In this document: in pieces, positions 41,936 to 54,300 of the stretch
Layout: every line of letters begins with the position of its first letter
How positions within the stretch are numbered: position 1 is the first letter of the stretch
Assembly (NCBI GenBank): GCA_017163975.1
Contig: JAFFSR010000352.1
Span: forward strand, 1-64,000
Source: Anastatus disparis
Lineage: Eukaryota; Arthropoda; Insecta; Hymenoptera; Eupelmidae
DNA: 64,000 nt
Direction: 5' to 3'
Position numbers and translations under genes: made by a program
The notes under the pieces: model-generated
What the model saw: the letters and a program-made list of their open reading frames with translations, nothing else
What the model was told of the DNA's origin: nothing
Databases searched by the model: none

Positions 41936-42363
41936 GTTTATTTAGGATTGGGAAATACGAGGGAAATGGCGATTCTTATAAACAACGAGCTTACCTTATT
42001 TTTTATGCTGTCGTGAATATGAATTCTCTCCTTTAATTTTTTATATCCTCAACCCTTGAATTTGGCTGCTAGACTCAACGATCGTCCTTCTTTATTGATT
42101 GATGTTGGGCCTGACGTGGTAGTTGATAAGAATCAATTAAAAAAGCAACCAAAATTTTCCTATGCTCTTATGCAGCAATATATATTCTTTTCTTTACTGC
42201 TATTGAATAAGTCACAAAGCACTTTAAATATTTATGTATCACACCTTGTAATTTTTCTTATTTTTCGTAACACTTGCACAATGAAAAATGTCACAGAAAA
42301 GTTTTTGTCTTTTTGTTTACTTTTATTTAATCACACACTGATTTTATCAAGCTCGAAGGACCA

Positions 42364-43229
42364 TGGAAAATATTATTAAACCCCGACTTAACGTGATTTG
42401 ATTGTTTTTGTTATATTTTTAATAATATTATATATCGTAAATATTATTAAGATTTTTTAAATAATATAGAAAAAATGTTTATTACAAGGTATTTAATAAA
42501 AGAAAAAATCAACTGGTAAAAAATATAATATATTAAATAAAATAAAATAAGTATAAATACAAAGTTTTAGTGTAAGTGCTGAAATATTATGTTGACAGTT
42601 TGGAGTATCGGTAATGACTGCCTAAACTTTTCACAAGAGTAAAAACTCTTGGAAAAGAGTTGCTTTCTTAAGCCAACCTCTTATTATAAAAAATAGTTTA
42701 AATATTTTCTTATTGGCTGAAAAGTTTTTATGAATATAATAAGGAGGCAGGACCTTTCAAAATCGTCGTCGACAATTTAGACACGATTTGACCGTAGGTC
42801 ATCTTTTACTTAGTCCGCGTGTCGACCATATGTGCGCGCTCGAAACGCGAGAATATTTCTGTACCTTTTTTTTTATACGGGTTCACATCTAACAATAAGA
42901 CTCAGTTGGCTGAAGAAAACTTACATTACTGTACAAAAAATTTCAAGGATTTATATCTTTATTTTGTCAAAACTAAAAATCTTTAAAATGAGAATTACCA
43001 GAAGTACAAAAATAAAGTTCAAAATGCAATTTAAGTTATTTATGATATGAAAGTAATATTTTCCTTTCCTTAAATATGACAAAAAGATTCTCAAAATTTT
43101 ATGTAATGAAAGAAACTATTTTTTCCAAAACAATATACTATTGAATTTTTACAGAGTAGAAATTCAGTAATAAACCAATATTATTTTCTAAATAATTAGA
43201 GAAAATATAAAAAGTGTAGTATACGCTTA

Positions 43230-43233
<4 letters not shown>
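42364..43233 (-). repeat. 5' LTR of the BEL/Pao element
   Basis: An 870-bp copy of 35492-36365, ending next to (AT)n. The tRNA-Tyr-type primer-binding site is at 42351-42363. Confidence 0.92.
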
Positions 43234-43265
<32 letters not shown>

Positions 43266-43307
43266 TTTTTCTAATTTTAAATGTTATTAGTATTTTTCTT
43301 TTTATAT

Positions 43308-43385
<78 letters not shown>

Positions 43386-43500
43386 AAAAGAAAAATACTA
43401 ATAACATTTAAAATTAGAAAAAAATAATATATATATATATATATATAATAATAATATAAAAAGGAAAATACTAATAACATTTAAAATTAGAAAAAAATAA
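43234..43500. repeat. (AT)n tracts enclosed in inverted and direct copies of a 50-bp unit
   Basis: Three AT tracts (43234-43262, 43311-43381, 43428-43446) alternate with a unit containing TTTTCTAATTTTAAATGTTA. The first copy is in one orientation and the next two are inverted, so the whole can fold into a large cruciform. Confidence 0.85.
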
Positions 43501-43946
43501 TTTATTAAAAGTTTAAATGTTAATTTTTTTATTTAAGATCAATTTTAATATGTTAAAATATAAAATGTAAATAGTGCTTACGCAGATTTGAGCGTACTGT
43601 CTCTTCGGGAAATCCATGTTGACTATGTTCAAACTAATAAATTTTGCACTTATATACACACAAAAATCAGTAAAAAAAAAAATTCACACTTACATGTCAT
43701 TCACCTATATTTTGTAAGACATATCGAACTGTCATTTTATTTTGCTGAATTGCATTAGCAATATGTTATTCACCTTTTGTAAAACACACCAAAATCATTG
43801 TAAAATATATTTTACTACTTATTACAATTGTTTATATACAATCTTTGAGCCCTAAGGTGTACGAAATTAAACGTACCCTTGTGCATTAGTATCTATTCAA
43901 ATAAAAAAATATGTATATTTATCAATTAAGCTGGTAATAATTATCT
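43501..43946. other. No gene seen; AT-rich spacer
   Basis: The sequence between the AT cruciform and the long-TIR transposon is A+T-rich without frame or repeat I can name. It ends in ATCT (43943-43946), the left target duplication of the transposon. Confidence 0.5.
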
Positions 43947-46900
43947 AGCTGATTCCATTCAGATTCATGCAAGCCGACACTGATCGAATTTTTTTTTTCT
44001 TCTAAGTGATAGAAATACCTTTTATTATGTATATGAAGATAAAATTTACCTCGTAGAATGCTCTAAAAATTTTTTTTTATTTACTACAGCAATTTTAGTG
44101 TTGGATGTAAAAACGAAAATTCAAAAATTGAAAATGAACCTCTACTTTTAAATGACTATAGCTCCGTCAATTTTAACCTTTTCAAGCGTTCTTTTGACGA
44201 AAGTGTGCAGAATTCTGTCTAGTTTAAAATGCAATCTTGATTTTTGTAATACAATTTGATCTCACTGAGTTATTTACGGAAAACCGAAAAAAAGCGATGT
44301 TTTACAAACACGATTTTCTCAAAAACTATATTTTTTTTTTTTAATTTTTATATGATTTTATACATAAAAAATACTAACTTTCAGGGTAGGTGAGAATATG
44401 CGATTTTGCCTTATTTTTTTTTAACAGATTTTTAAACGTTTTTTTTTTTATATTTTCGATTTTAAAACATTGATACCATGGCGCATCGTACTATTTTTCC
44501 AACTTTACGTGATCTTACAACTAATTTTATGCTTTTATTTATTAATATATCAAAAATATCAACAATAATCTTTAAAATAAACCCCGGATCGAATATTTTG
44601 ATCAATTAGAACCAAAGTTATGACGATTTAAAGTTTAAAAAAAAAATGCTGAAACTTTAAATAAATATATTTGGATTTTGAATTTTGAATTTTGAATTTC
44701 GAATTTGAATTTCGAATTTTAAAAAGGTGAATTTTTTAAATACTAAAAGATATTATTTGGTCATTTTCAATGAACAATTAATATGCGATACAATTAAGAA
44801 ATGAACACTAATGAATTGAGTACTAATGTGAATAAAAAAATCCGAATTTGAATAAAACCTTTCAATTTACTTCTTGCCACTCATGTCTCGAAGTTTTGGC
44901 AGTGTAGATTTGGTTTCGTTTACTTTTCCAACAGTAAATCTTTTGAATACCTTTAATTTCTTTTGCATTTCCTAATCATTCTATTTTTTTTGTCTGTCGA
45001 AAAACTTCTAACTCATCCTTGCAGATAACAAGAATGTTAATCGACGGAGTATATTTTGATACGTGAGTGGCGAAATTTTCAGCGTTTTTAATAAAATCTG
45101 CTCTCTTCTTGGACAGATTATGCGTGGTAGCATAATGTATAACCAAACCACTAAGACCGTCACAAGCGCCTTTACCATGACCTGTTGCAGAAAAAAGCCA
45201 TTTTCTGTTTACTTTTAAGTTTCGAAGCTCATAGAATTGATATCTATTTTTGAAATGACTGGTAGCTCCATCGGAAATGGTTATGATCCCATCAAGATCT
45301 TGCGCAATATGTTTTTGTTTTAAGTTGTCGATAGTTAAATTTATAGCCATTAGGGAATAAGACGAATCATGTTTAATATCGTCAGAGACAGTGACATAAC
45401 TGACTGTTTTATTATTTCCAAAATAGCATACGGACGTGAATATTGATATTTGGTTTTTACTCCAATGATAGCTTTGAATTTCATTTTGAAGCAGAACTGT
45501 CCAATTTTCTGAAAAATCGACATGAATAACTAATTGGAAGTCATTATTTTTCGCTAAAAGTTTAACCTCTTTAATTGCTATACGTTGAATTTCTTTGACC
45601 AATTTATGAGCTCTTACAGTGAGAGCACGCTCTCTTAACTCTATTCAGAAATTTTCAATTGTGCTAGTTTTATTCAATGAATTTGATTTTTCCCAAACAC
45701 CATAAATTATTTCTTCATATGAATCTTCTTCTGTCAAAGAAATTATTTGTAAATCAATAGAATCTCCAATGGGACATTCTTTTGATAAATTGATATATTT
45801 CTTTTATACTTCGCGTAAGAAAGCGTTTGACTTTTTTAGCTTTTATACCATTTTCTTTGATAAATACTGTGTCGCTTTTATTTGCACTTTGACGAGAACA
45901 ATTAAAATCATCGTTTAGATAATAATCCTTTACTTTCATTACAATTTCACTATCTAAAGAATGGCCACAACAGTTCCCAGACTGCTTGTAAATTTTTTTA
46001 TTATTCACCAATGATCGTGCTTGATCAATCATATAAATAGTTACATTTGGTAAAACTGATAATAAATACTCTTTGAAAATATCACTTGGTACAATACTCA
46101 ACAATCGCACTTCCTCAAGAAAATTTGAACAATTATCTAATGCAATTTTAATATTCTCAAGCCATTTATCATTTGTTTTACATTCATTATTTTCATTCGA
46201 TGCGGGCAAATCCGTTATATCGTAGACTTTAATCATTTTACTTGCTATTTGTGAATCAAATGCATCGTTCATTTGTTTTTTTTTCGGAGAGCATAAGATT
46301 CTCGCATCTTGATATTGATACTTTGAGGCATTTCAATTGGTAAAATGTTTAATTTCAAATTACTTGAAGTCTTGTTGAGCTGTTCTATCACAGCCTCACT
46401 ATGAATAAAATCTTCTGAAGATTGTTGACTGCTTGAAGTCGATGAAATAGGCGTATTTTTCACTTCATCTAATAATATTTCGTAGCACGAAGGGCATACT
46501 TTATCTTTTCTAGAGAAAGAAGTATTTGGATACAAGCGCTTCAAAGACTCCGTTAGATCACCTAATTCTCTAAGCGGACTTTCGGAGCAATTATGAACAA
46601 CTTTTTCGTGCCTTTCTTTTAAATCCTTGCACTTTATTTTAACAATCAGTGATGCCATTATTGATATTCTGTTCAATGACAAGATCGAAAAAAATAATTT
46701 TTCTTAAACATCTATATTTTTTATCTTCCTTTTCTTATATTTTTAAACACGTCAAGTCGTTAATGAGAATGCAAAGAACGAATCATCGCCACCTAGTAGT
46801 GACATGCGTCAACTCCCTACAAAATAAATTCAAATTCTAGGCGCGAAATTCAAAGTGATAAAAAAATTATATTCTTCAAAAAAAAAAAAAAAATTTATTA

Positions 46901-47750
46901 TAATAATGTACCATAAAAAGAGGATAAATGGTTACGTATACTTTCATCAAAATAACTTTTTTTTTTAAATTAAAAAATTTATATCTTCAGATTTTAATCT
47001 TTAACGAAAATTGCGTTCCCTCAATGTAAATATCATATTTATTTAAAGTTTCAGCATTTTTTTTTAAACTTTAAATCGTCATAACTTTGGTTCTAATTGA
47101 TCAAAATATTCGATCCCGGGTTTATTTTAAGGATTATTGTTGATATTTTTGATATATTAATAAATAAAAGCATAAAAATAGTTGTAAGAACACGTAAAGT
47201 TGGAAAAATAGTACGATGCGCCATGATATCAATGTTTTAAAATCGAAAATTTAAAAAAAACGTTTAAAAATCTGTTAAAAAAAATAAGGCGAAATCGCAT
47301 ATTCTCACCTACTCTGAAAGTTAGTATTTTTTATGTATAAAATCATATAAAAATTTCAAAAAAAAAATATAGTTTTTGAGAAAATCGTGTTTGAAAAAAA
47401 TCGCTTTTTTTCGGTTTTTCGTAAATAACTCAGTGAGATCAAATTGTATGACAAAAATCAAGATTGCATTTAAAACTAGACAGAATTCCGCACACTTTCG
47501 TTAAAAGAACGCTCAAAAAGGTTGAAAATTGACGGAGCTATAGTCATTTAAAAGTAGAGGTTCATTTTCAATTTTTGAATTTTCGTTTTTACATCCAACA
47601 CTAAAATTGCTGTAGTAAAAAAAAATTTTTTATGAGCGTTCTACGAGGAAAATTTTATCTTCATATACATAATAGAAGGTATTTTTATTACTTAGAAGAA
47701 AAAAAAAATTCGATAAGTGACGGCCTACTCGAATCTGAATGGAATATGCC
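43947..47750 (-). mobile_element. DNA transposon with TIRs of about 720 bp, copy B (complete)
   Basis: A 3,804-bp element flanked by ATCT (43943-43946, 47751-47754). The TIRs run 43947-44670 and 47030-47750; outer ends read AGCTGATTCCATTCAGATTC and, from the right, GGCATATTCCATTCAGATTC. A decayed transposase gene fills the centre. Four-base duplications and long TIRs suggest a Sola-like or related superfamily, unproven. The transposon is the same family as copy A at 1-2871 in opposite orientation. Confidence 0.85.
44868..46658 (-). pseudogene. Transposase-like gene of copy B, several breaks
   Basis: The ATG at 46658 gives MASLIVKIKCKDL; the frame includes KVCPSCYEILL (a possible zinc ligand pair) and ends at an A-rich run at 46269, where a shift leads to the next frame (MNDAFDSQIASKMIKVYDI). 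That frame ends at 45754 near an internal deletion of about 230 bp relative to copy A. The last large frame (from about 45602) holds VIHVDFSENWTVLLQNEIQS, TISDGATSHFKNRYQF and ATGHGKGACDGLSG, a probable RNase-H-fold core with Asp residues spaced as in DDE enzymes. A stop near 44976 and coding remnants to 44868 end it. The role would be cut-and-paste transposition; the family is not named with confidence. Confidence 0.7.
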
Positions 47751-47820
47751 ATCTGTAAATTGTTTGATAACTGTTTTGTTTTTACGATTGCCTATCCTTC
47801 TGATATGCAATCTTTTAAGG

Positions 47821-48596
47821 TGTTATGTCACAACATATCTTTTATATTACTTTTTAATTTATAATTTCTAAATATCTTTTTCTTAACATGATATTGATGA
47901 ACTAATTAAACAGTCATCGAACAATAAAAGAATGTGTTAACCTAAGCAGTAAAGAAATTTTAAGTTGATATCAAGCAACGAAATTCGTTGACTTCGAAAT
48001 TATTAAATCATAAAACAAGCAAGATCCACTTATTACTTAATGAAATTATGTCAAGATGAATCTTGTAAAAGCCGACTGAAATTAACGACAGTCAGCACTA
48101 CCCCAGGATCATCGTTGGTACCAAGTCGTAAATCCTGTAATTCAAATTTAAATTCAAATTTAAATTCAAATAAAGTTATTGTATTCAATATTAATTATTT
48201 TTACAAGTGTCAATAAATATCTTAAAAGTTTCTTATATTCGACTCGAGTTTTATTTCAAATCGTGCCTATGTCTATTCTTTGTCTGTCTGTATCCAGCCT
48301 TTATCTACTTGAATCAATCAAGGTAAGAATATTCAATTTATATATTCTCTATTCAAGTACTCTAAATAAATATTCTTCAATATATTTCAATCGTGAGAAC
48401 GGTTCACTTAATTAAATATTGGTGGAGTTTAATTCACCACTAGATTATACATATATTTATCTTTCATAATTATAATCTAATAATTAATTCAATTATTCCA
48501 AATTAATTCAAATTCACATTTAAAATCTTACAAAAATATTCAACATAATAAAATCATACACTTTTGCTTAGTCCTGGTGAAAGCCAGGACTTAACA
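47821..48596 (+). mobile_element. Solo LTR (TGTTATGTCA...TTAACA family)
   Basis: A 776-bp LTR starting TGTTATGTCACAAC and ending CCAGGACTTAACA. Its centre has TGTCTGTCTGTATCC and CAAGGTAAGA, shared with the LTR at 58021. No internal genes are adjacent. Flanking bases (AAGG and ATAC) do not form a duplication, so it may have arisen by recombination between elements. Confidence 0.75.
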
Positions 48597-48963
48597 ATAC
48601 TCTAGTTATTTTAAATATTTAGTTGAATGCTCGATTATTTTCATTTCCGTTACTGTTTCTTGTATTGATCAAATTAAGCTTTGTATATTTACAATATATT
48701 ACGATGTACAAATATAATAAAAATAATAAATTGTGTTGAAATCAATAAAAGATGCTTATTTTTCAACATCATAATTTTGATTATTGATTAATAGTTTATT
48801 GGCCAACTTGAAAATTTGTTACTTATTTCAAGTAATTGACCCTTGTAATATATGTATGATATATGATACTCATTGTACTTCATGAAATAATTAAAAGTTC
48901 TTTATGTTTTGAACCTATGATTTGACAATATTATAAAGATTTGTAATTGTCATTAGTAATAAT
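48597..48963. other. No gene seen
   Basis: A+T-rich spacer between the solo LTR and a hAT-type MITE; the last eight bases, GTAATAAT, are that MITE's left duplication. Confidence 0.5.
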
Positions 48964-49201
48964 CTTCGAGCATATACTACTGGAGGAAGCCTCCGAATGG
49001 CAGCAAGCGTTACAAGGCAAAGAGAGAGAAAGCCTCTATTTTGGTACGTGCTGTCTCTCTCTAGCCTGATTTGATTGGCTGCTTTTGTCCACTAAGAAAG
49101 TGAAAGAGAGATAGCACGTACCAAAATAGAGGCTTTCTCTCTCTTCGCCTTGTAACGCAGTTAATAGCTGGGAGGCTTCCTCCAGTATTATATGCTCGAA
49201 G
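48964..49201. mobile_element. hAT-type MITE with 8-bp target duplication
   Basis: A 238-bp element flanked by GTAATAAT (48956-48963, 49202-49209). The TIRs match at 30 of 31 positions, beginning CTTCGAGCATATA. Inside, a second pair of inverted segments covers AAAGCCTCTATTTTGG and GTACGTGCT. Eight-base duplications fit hAT-group transposases. Confidence 0.88.
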
Positions 49202-49388
49202 GTAATAATCGATTCACCATATTTTTTTATAATAGTAAAGATTTTTGTTAATTACGTAAATCTTTATTTCCCATTTATTTTATAACATGATAAGATATAG
49301 CTTTATCAATTTTGAAAATACATTATGTGCATAACTTTGGTTAAAAATTTTTTCTATTTTTTCATTAATTTGTACGTATTTGGACTCA

Positions 49389-50052
49389 CTAGGAGAGTGT
49401 CACACCTGCGGATCACGAATTTTGCTCAAATTTCGAGATAAGTTTTCAGGTGATAAAATATGGAAAAAGCTAAAGTTATAGTCACAAACACTCAATATTT
49501 TCCTAGTTACAGGCAATTAAAAAAAATCACTAAAAAAGTTACTAGATTTTAAAACTCATACAGTTCTTTAGTATTGATAGCTAGAAGCTTGAAACTTTTT
49601 TTAAATTAAAGCTGAGCTCAAATACTTTTGAAACAGTAGTTACGCCACATCAAAATATTATTTATTTCCAAAGTTAGAGCGTAATAAAAATTAGACCTAA
49701 ATTTTCTTTTTAAAACATTAATTAATAATAAAAGCTGAAATAAGGTCCAATTTTCATTACGCTCTAACTTTGGAAATAAATAATATTTTGGTGTGGTGTA
49801 ACTACTGTTTCGAAAGTATTTGAGCTCAGCTTTAATTTAAAAAAAGTTTTAAGCTTTTAGCTATCAATGCTAAAGAATTATATGCGTTTTAAGATCTAGT
49901 AACTATTTCAGTGGTTTTCTTTAATTGCCTGTAACTAGGAAAATATTGAGTGTTTGTGACTATAACTTTAGCTTTTTCCATATTTTATCATCTGAAAACT
50001 TATCTCAAAGTTTGAGCCAAATTCGTGATCTGGAGTTGTGACACTCTCCTAG
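49389..50052. mobile_element. Large foldback element with 3-bp duplication
   Basis: A 664-bp element made of two arms of about 320 bp, beginning CTAGGAGAGTGTCACA on the left and CTAGGAGAGTGTCACAACTC from the right. TCA flanks it on both sides (49386-49388, 50053-50055). Both arms contain AACACTCAATATTTTCCTAG and ACTTTAGCTTTTTCCATATT in inverted order. It has no ORF. Confidence 0.82.
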
Positions 50053-51429
50053 TCAGTGAGTCGAAAAAAGCGGTTTCCAGAAAATGTCTGTATATATATG
50101 TGTGTGTGTGTGGGGGGTGTGCGTGCGTGTGTGTATGTGCGTGCGTACGTGTATGTGTGTGTATATAAATTCTGCATGCCAATTAAATCTCGAAAACCAC
50201 TCGATGGATTTGATTCAAATTTTGCATACAGGGAAGCTATTGGAAATTGGTTTTCTTAGCGTATTTTTTTTAGAGTCATTTTAGGAAACTGATTTTCTTA
50301 ACGTACTTATTATATAAACGCATTTTTTTAATTTTTTTAAAAATTTTTATTTTTTATTTTTTTCTATTTTACGAAAACCATTCAATACATTTGCTTCAAG
50401 AAAAAAAGCTTTGGAAAACTAATTTTCTCAGTGCAGTTTTAATTTTAGAGCATTTTGAAAATGTTCAAAAAAATTTTTGTTTTTCATTTATCTCTTATTT
50501 TGTGTAAACCATGCTATAAATTTTTTTCAAATTTTAATACAATCAATTCGCTATTGTCTGAAGAAGATAAGCTTTTGAAAATTAATTTCAATAGTGTGGT
50601 TATAGTTTTAAAGAATTTTAAAGGTTTTAGAAAAAATGTCCATTTTTCGTTTCTTATTTTTTTTTTATTTTACGTAAAGTACTCGATAGATTTGTTCTAA
50701 AATTTGCAGGGAAATTATTTGCGACAGCTAAAAGGAAGAAAATTTATAAAATTTGATTTTCTCAGTGTAGTTTTAATTTTAGAGTATTTTGAAAATATTG
50801 AAACAGGAATTTTGTAAAGAAAATGGTATTTATTTAGATAACGAAATCTCGAAAACTACTCGATGGATTTGCTTCAAATTCTGCACACTATCTATTATTT
50901 TGTATGAGTGAGCGGAAAGGTATTGAAAATTGGTTTCCATAGTGTAGTTTTTTGATAGAGCCATTTTAAGAAATTTAAAAAAAAAATTTCTATTTTTCAT
51001 TTTTTTTGTATTTTACGTAAATTACTTAATGAATTTGCTTTAAAATTTGCATGGGAATTATTTGCAACTGCTACAAAAAGGATAACTTTTAAAAACCGAT
51101 TTCCTTTTCGTAGTTTTAATTTTAGAAAATTGAAAAAAATTTTTTTTTTATTTTTATTTTTTATTTTTTTTCCATTTTACGTAAACTATTTGATAGATTT
51201 GCTTTGAAATTTGTATGCAAGTTATTCGCGACTGTCTGAAGAAAACAAGCTTTGAAAAACTAATTTTCTCAGTGTAGCTTTAATTTTAGAGCATTTTGAA
51301 AATGTTCAAAAAAATTTTTGTTTTTCATTTATCTTCTATTTTGTGTAAACCAAACTATAAATTTTCTCCAAAATTTATATATAATCAATTTGCTATCGTC
51401 TTAAGAGAATAAGCTTTTGAAAACTAATT

Positions 51430-52214
51430 TTAATAGATATTAGATATTAGATATTGTTTTATTTTGTATTATAATTACAAAAAGAGCGTGTACAATTACA
51501 AATAAAGTTATAATACATAAAATACTTGAAATAACCTTGTAAATATAAAATTAAAATAGCACAGTATGATATCACAGTCATAAAACATAATATAGATAAT
51601 AATACTGTAATAGTAAGTCAATAAATTAAATAAAAGTGATATCACAGATAATACAAATAAGTACACGCAAAGAGTATAAATAATATAATTAAAAATCAGT
51701 CTCAAATATCTATCAGTCAAAAAAGTTACATAAAAACAAGCGTGTAAAGAGCGCAGTCGAAATATCAGCAGTTTACAGTTAATATACAAGTCAAGCTGAT
51801 AAAAATATAATCATTCACTTTATGCACACACATTCTACAATCACGCCAATAAATACAATCATGCCTTAAATCTATAAAAGATACATCACATAATAAATTA
51901 ACACATATGATATAGTCCGAAAATAATACGGTTTAATCGAGGTCGAGTAAATACCTCCTCAGAGTGGCTTCAAACCTGCTGATTGATGAAAAATTTTTAA
52001 TATCAGCCGGTAGGGAGTTCCAAAAATGCGCACCTTGAACTTGAAAGGAATTTCTTCCAGTCTCAGTGCGCATGAAGGACACCGCAAGATCTTTAATCTC
52101 ACCCCTAGTGGTCGCTCTGGGTATATATCTAGTGAAGAGACCCACTCGATATTCAGGAGTATTCATACGTACGATTTTGTACATAAGTACAGCCATAAAA
52201 TACTGTATCCGATA
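51430..52214 (-). mobile_element. 5'-truncated LINE with ATATTAG-type tail
   Basis: The 3' end carries a short tail of TAGATAT units (51430-51460) and a 3' UTR that matches the copy at 56838. The coding end is at 51933-52196. Surrounding repeat sequence resumes on both sides, with ATAG near both junctions as a possible duplication. Confidence 0.75.
51933..52196 (-). pseudogene. LINE reverse transcriptase C-terminal end
   Basis: Eighty-seven codons encode the end of a non-LTR retrotransposon ORF2, with YKIVRMNTPEYRVGLF and the typical GAHFWNSLPADIKN segment before a leucine-rich end, LRRYLLDLD. The polymerase motifs are missing through 5' truncation, which is normal for dead-on-arrival LINE insertions. 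It closely resembles 57420-57767. The clade (perhaps CR1-like) cannot be settled from this part. Confidence 0.75.
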
Positions 52215-53939
52215 GAGTGGTTACGGTTTTAAAGAATTTTAAAGATTTTAGAAAGAATTTAAATTTTTTGTTTCTTATTTTTTTTTATTTTACGTAAAGT
52301 ACTCGATAGATTTGTTCTCAAATTTGCAAGGAAATTATTTGTGACTGCTCAAAGAAGTAAAATTTTCAAAAATTAATTTTTTTAGTGTAGTTTTAATTTT
52401 AGAGCATTTTAAAAATTTTGAAAAACAAATTTTGGAAAGAAGATGGTATTTATTTAGGCAATGAAATCTCGAAAATTACTCGATGGATTTGCTTTAAATT
52501 TTGCATACTATCTATTATTTTGTATAAGTAGGCGGAAAGCTATTGAAAATTGATTTTTATAGTTTAGTTTTTTTTATAGAGCCATTTTAACAATTTAAAA
52601 AAAATTTTCGATTTTTTATTTTTTTCTTTTATTTTACGTAAATTACTTCATGAATTTGCATTGAAATTCGCATAAGAATTATTCACACCTGTCAAAAGAA
52701 GTATGACTTTAAAAACCGATTTCCTTAGCGTAATTTCAATCTTAGAAAATTTTTATAAACTTTGAAAAAAATTTTATTTTTTCATTACTTATCTATTTTA
52801 CGTAAACTACTCGATATATTCGCTCTAAAATTTGTATACAAGTTATTTGCTACTGTCTTCATAAAACAAACTCTTAAAAAATAATTTTCTTAGTGTAGCT
52901 CTTTGATCATGGCTTTTGATTTCTGATTCAACGCTTTTACTTACTCTTCTCTTACGTCCTCACTTCCTCTTTGTCTTTCTATCTTAGATTGATCCTTATT
53001 TTTACCCTATTTTTATCCATCCCTGACTTTCTCTTCCTATTTCCTAATCACTCTCTCACACTTACTAATTTTTCTTGAATCGAAATTATGTTTTTTACAT
53101 TGAAATCACATTTAAAAAAATAAAATTTCATTACTCTAACTCAATGAGCTCTATGAGAAAGCATTGCGTCAAAGTACTTGGCTGCATTTTTTTATTAATT
53201 TATACATATTTGGACTCAGGGAGTTAAAAAAAGTAATTTTCAGCAAATATCTATGTGTGTGTGTATGTGTGCGTGCGTGTGTGTGTGAATGAATTCAGTA
53301 CGCTAATTAGATTTCGAAAACTACTCGATGGATTTGCTTTAAATTTTGCATACAATTTATTTTCTTGTCTAACTTGGCGGGAAGCTATTGGAAATTTCTT
53401 TTATTAGCGTATTTTTTAGAACCATTTTAAGAATTTTAAAAAAATTTCGATCTTTTATTTTTTTTGGATTTTACGTAAACCACTCGAAGAATTTGCTTGA
53501 AAATTTGTACGGAACTTCATTCCGACTGCCAAAAAAAGAAAAACTTTTAAAAACTGATTTTCTTAACGTACTTTTTATATAAACGCATTAAAAAAATTTT
53601 TTTTAAAATTATTTTTCATTTTTTTTTCTATTTTACGAAAACCATTTAATACATTTGCTCCAAAATTTGTATGCAAGTTATTCGCTACTGTCTAAAGAAA
53701 ACAAGCTTTGGAAAACTAATTTCCTCAGTACAGTTTTAATTTTAAAGCATTTTGAAAATGTTCAAAAAAATTTTTGTTTTTTATTTATCTCCTATTTTGT
53801 GTAAACCATACTTAAATGTTAGATTTATTTTACAAGATGTTTCTTTCGAATGAAAAATAAAGATGAAAGTATAGGTAAAAAGATTGATGTAAGTAAAATT
53901 TTAAAGTTCAAACCTTATATCGCCGGTGCTAACGAAAAC

Positions 53940-54300
53940 AATCACAATGGAACGTGCGACGAAAATAATCTAACTTAGGAAATTGCGGCGAAGAATATCT
54001 CTCATCAAAATATGCGGCAAAAAGAATCCCTCGTAAAAAAATATAACAAAAATAATCCCACTTTGAAAAATGCGGCGAAGAAAATCTCTCTTTAAAATAT
54101 GCGGCGAAAAGAATCCATAGTAAAAAATTTTTAACGAGAATAATCACGCTTTGAAAAATGCGGCAAAGAAAATCTTTCATCAAAATATGCAGCAAAAAGA
54201 ATACCTCGTAAAAAAATTTCAACAAAAATAATTCCACTTTGAAAAATTTGGCAAAGAAAATCTCTCATCAAAATATGCAACGAAAAGAAACGAAAGGATT
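53940..54300 (-). repeat. 87-bp minisatellite with an open 29-residue period
   Basis: About four units share AAAATATGCGGC, GAAAATCTCTCATCAAAATA and AATAATCCCACTTTG-type segments. The period is 87 bp, so the minus-strand frame repeats every 29 residues (FAAYFDERFSSPHFSK and WDYF). Frames of 102-103 codons exist in two phases. The array is more likely a minisatellite than a gene. Confidence 0.75.

Larger units (their letters stand above)
35492..43233 (-). mobile_element. BEL/Pao LTR retrotransposon, degenerate
   Basis: Two direct repeats (35492-36365 and 42364-43233) bound gag and pol genes read on the minus strand. Read in that direction the LTRs begin TGTT and end CCA. The 5' LTR is followed by TGGTCCTTCGAGC (42351-42363), complementary to the 3' end of tRNA-Tyr, as primer-binding site. 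A purine tract, ACGGGGGGAGTG, precedes the 3' LTR. The element inserted into (AT)n, with ATATA on both sides, so the 5-bp duplication is plausible but masked by the repeat. Order: gag, zinc knuckles, protease, reverse transcriptase, RNase H, integrase. No separate envelope gene is seen. Coding is broken by stops, a frameshift and a 285-bp insertion. Confidence 0.93.
50056..53830 (+). repeat. 3.8-kb field of degenerate repeats with GT microsatellites, split by a LINE
   Basis: Variants of CTCGATGGATTTGCTTCAAA, TTTGCATAC, TTTTATTTTACGTAAACTACT and TTTTAATTTTAGAGCATTTT recur many times (for example near 50200, 50860, 52480 and 53330) in the same order, giving a higher-order unit of some 600-700 bp. 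GT-rich tracts at 50097-50167 and 53257-53289 start two of the larger units. No coding frame is credible; the small ORFs over the GT tract are by-products. An insertion at about 51430-52214 is a LINE piece. The stretch 52910-53210 shows no repeat structure. Confidence 0.7.

Noticed and set aside
50000..50284. Cys/Val- and His/Thr-rich frames of 60-67 codons
   Set aside because: They are translations of the GT/CA microsatellite at 50097-50167 and its flanks.
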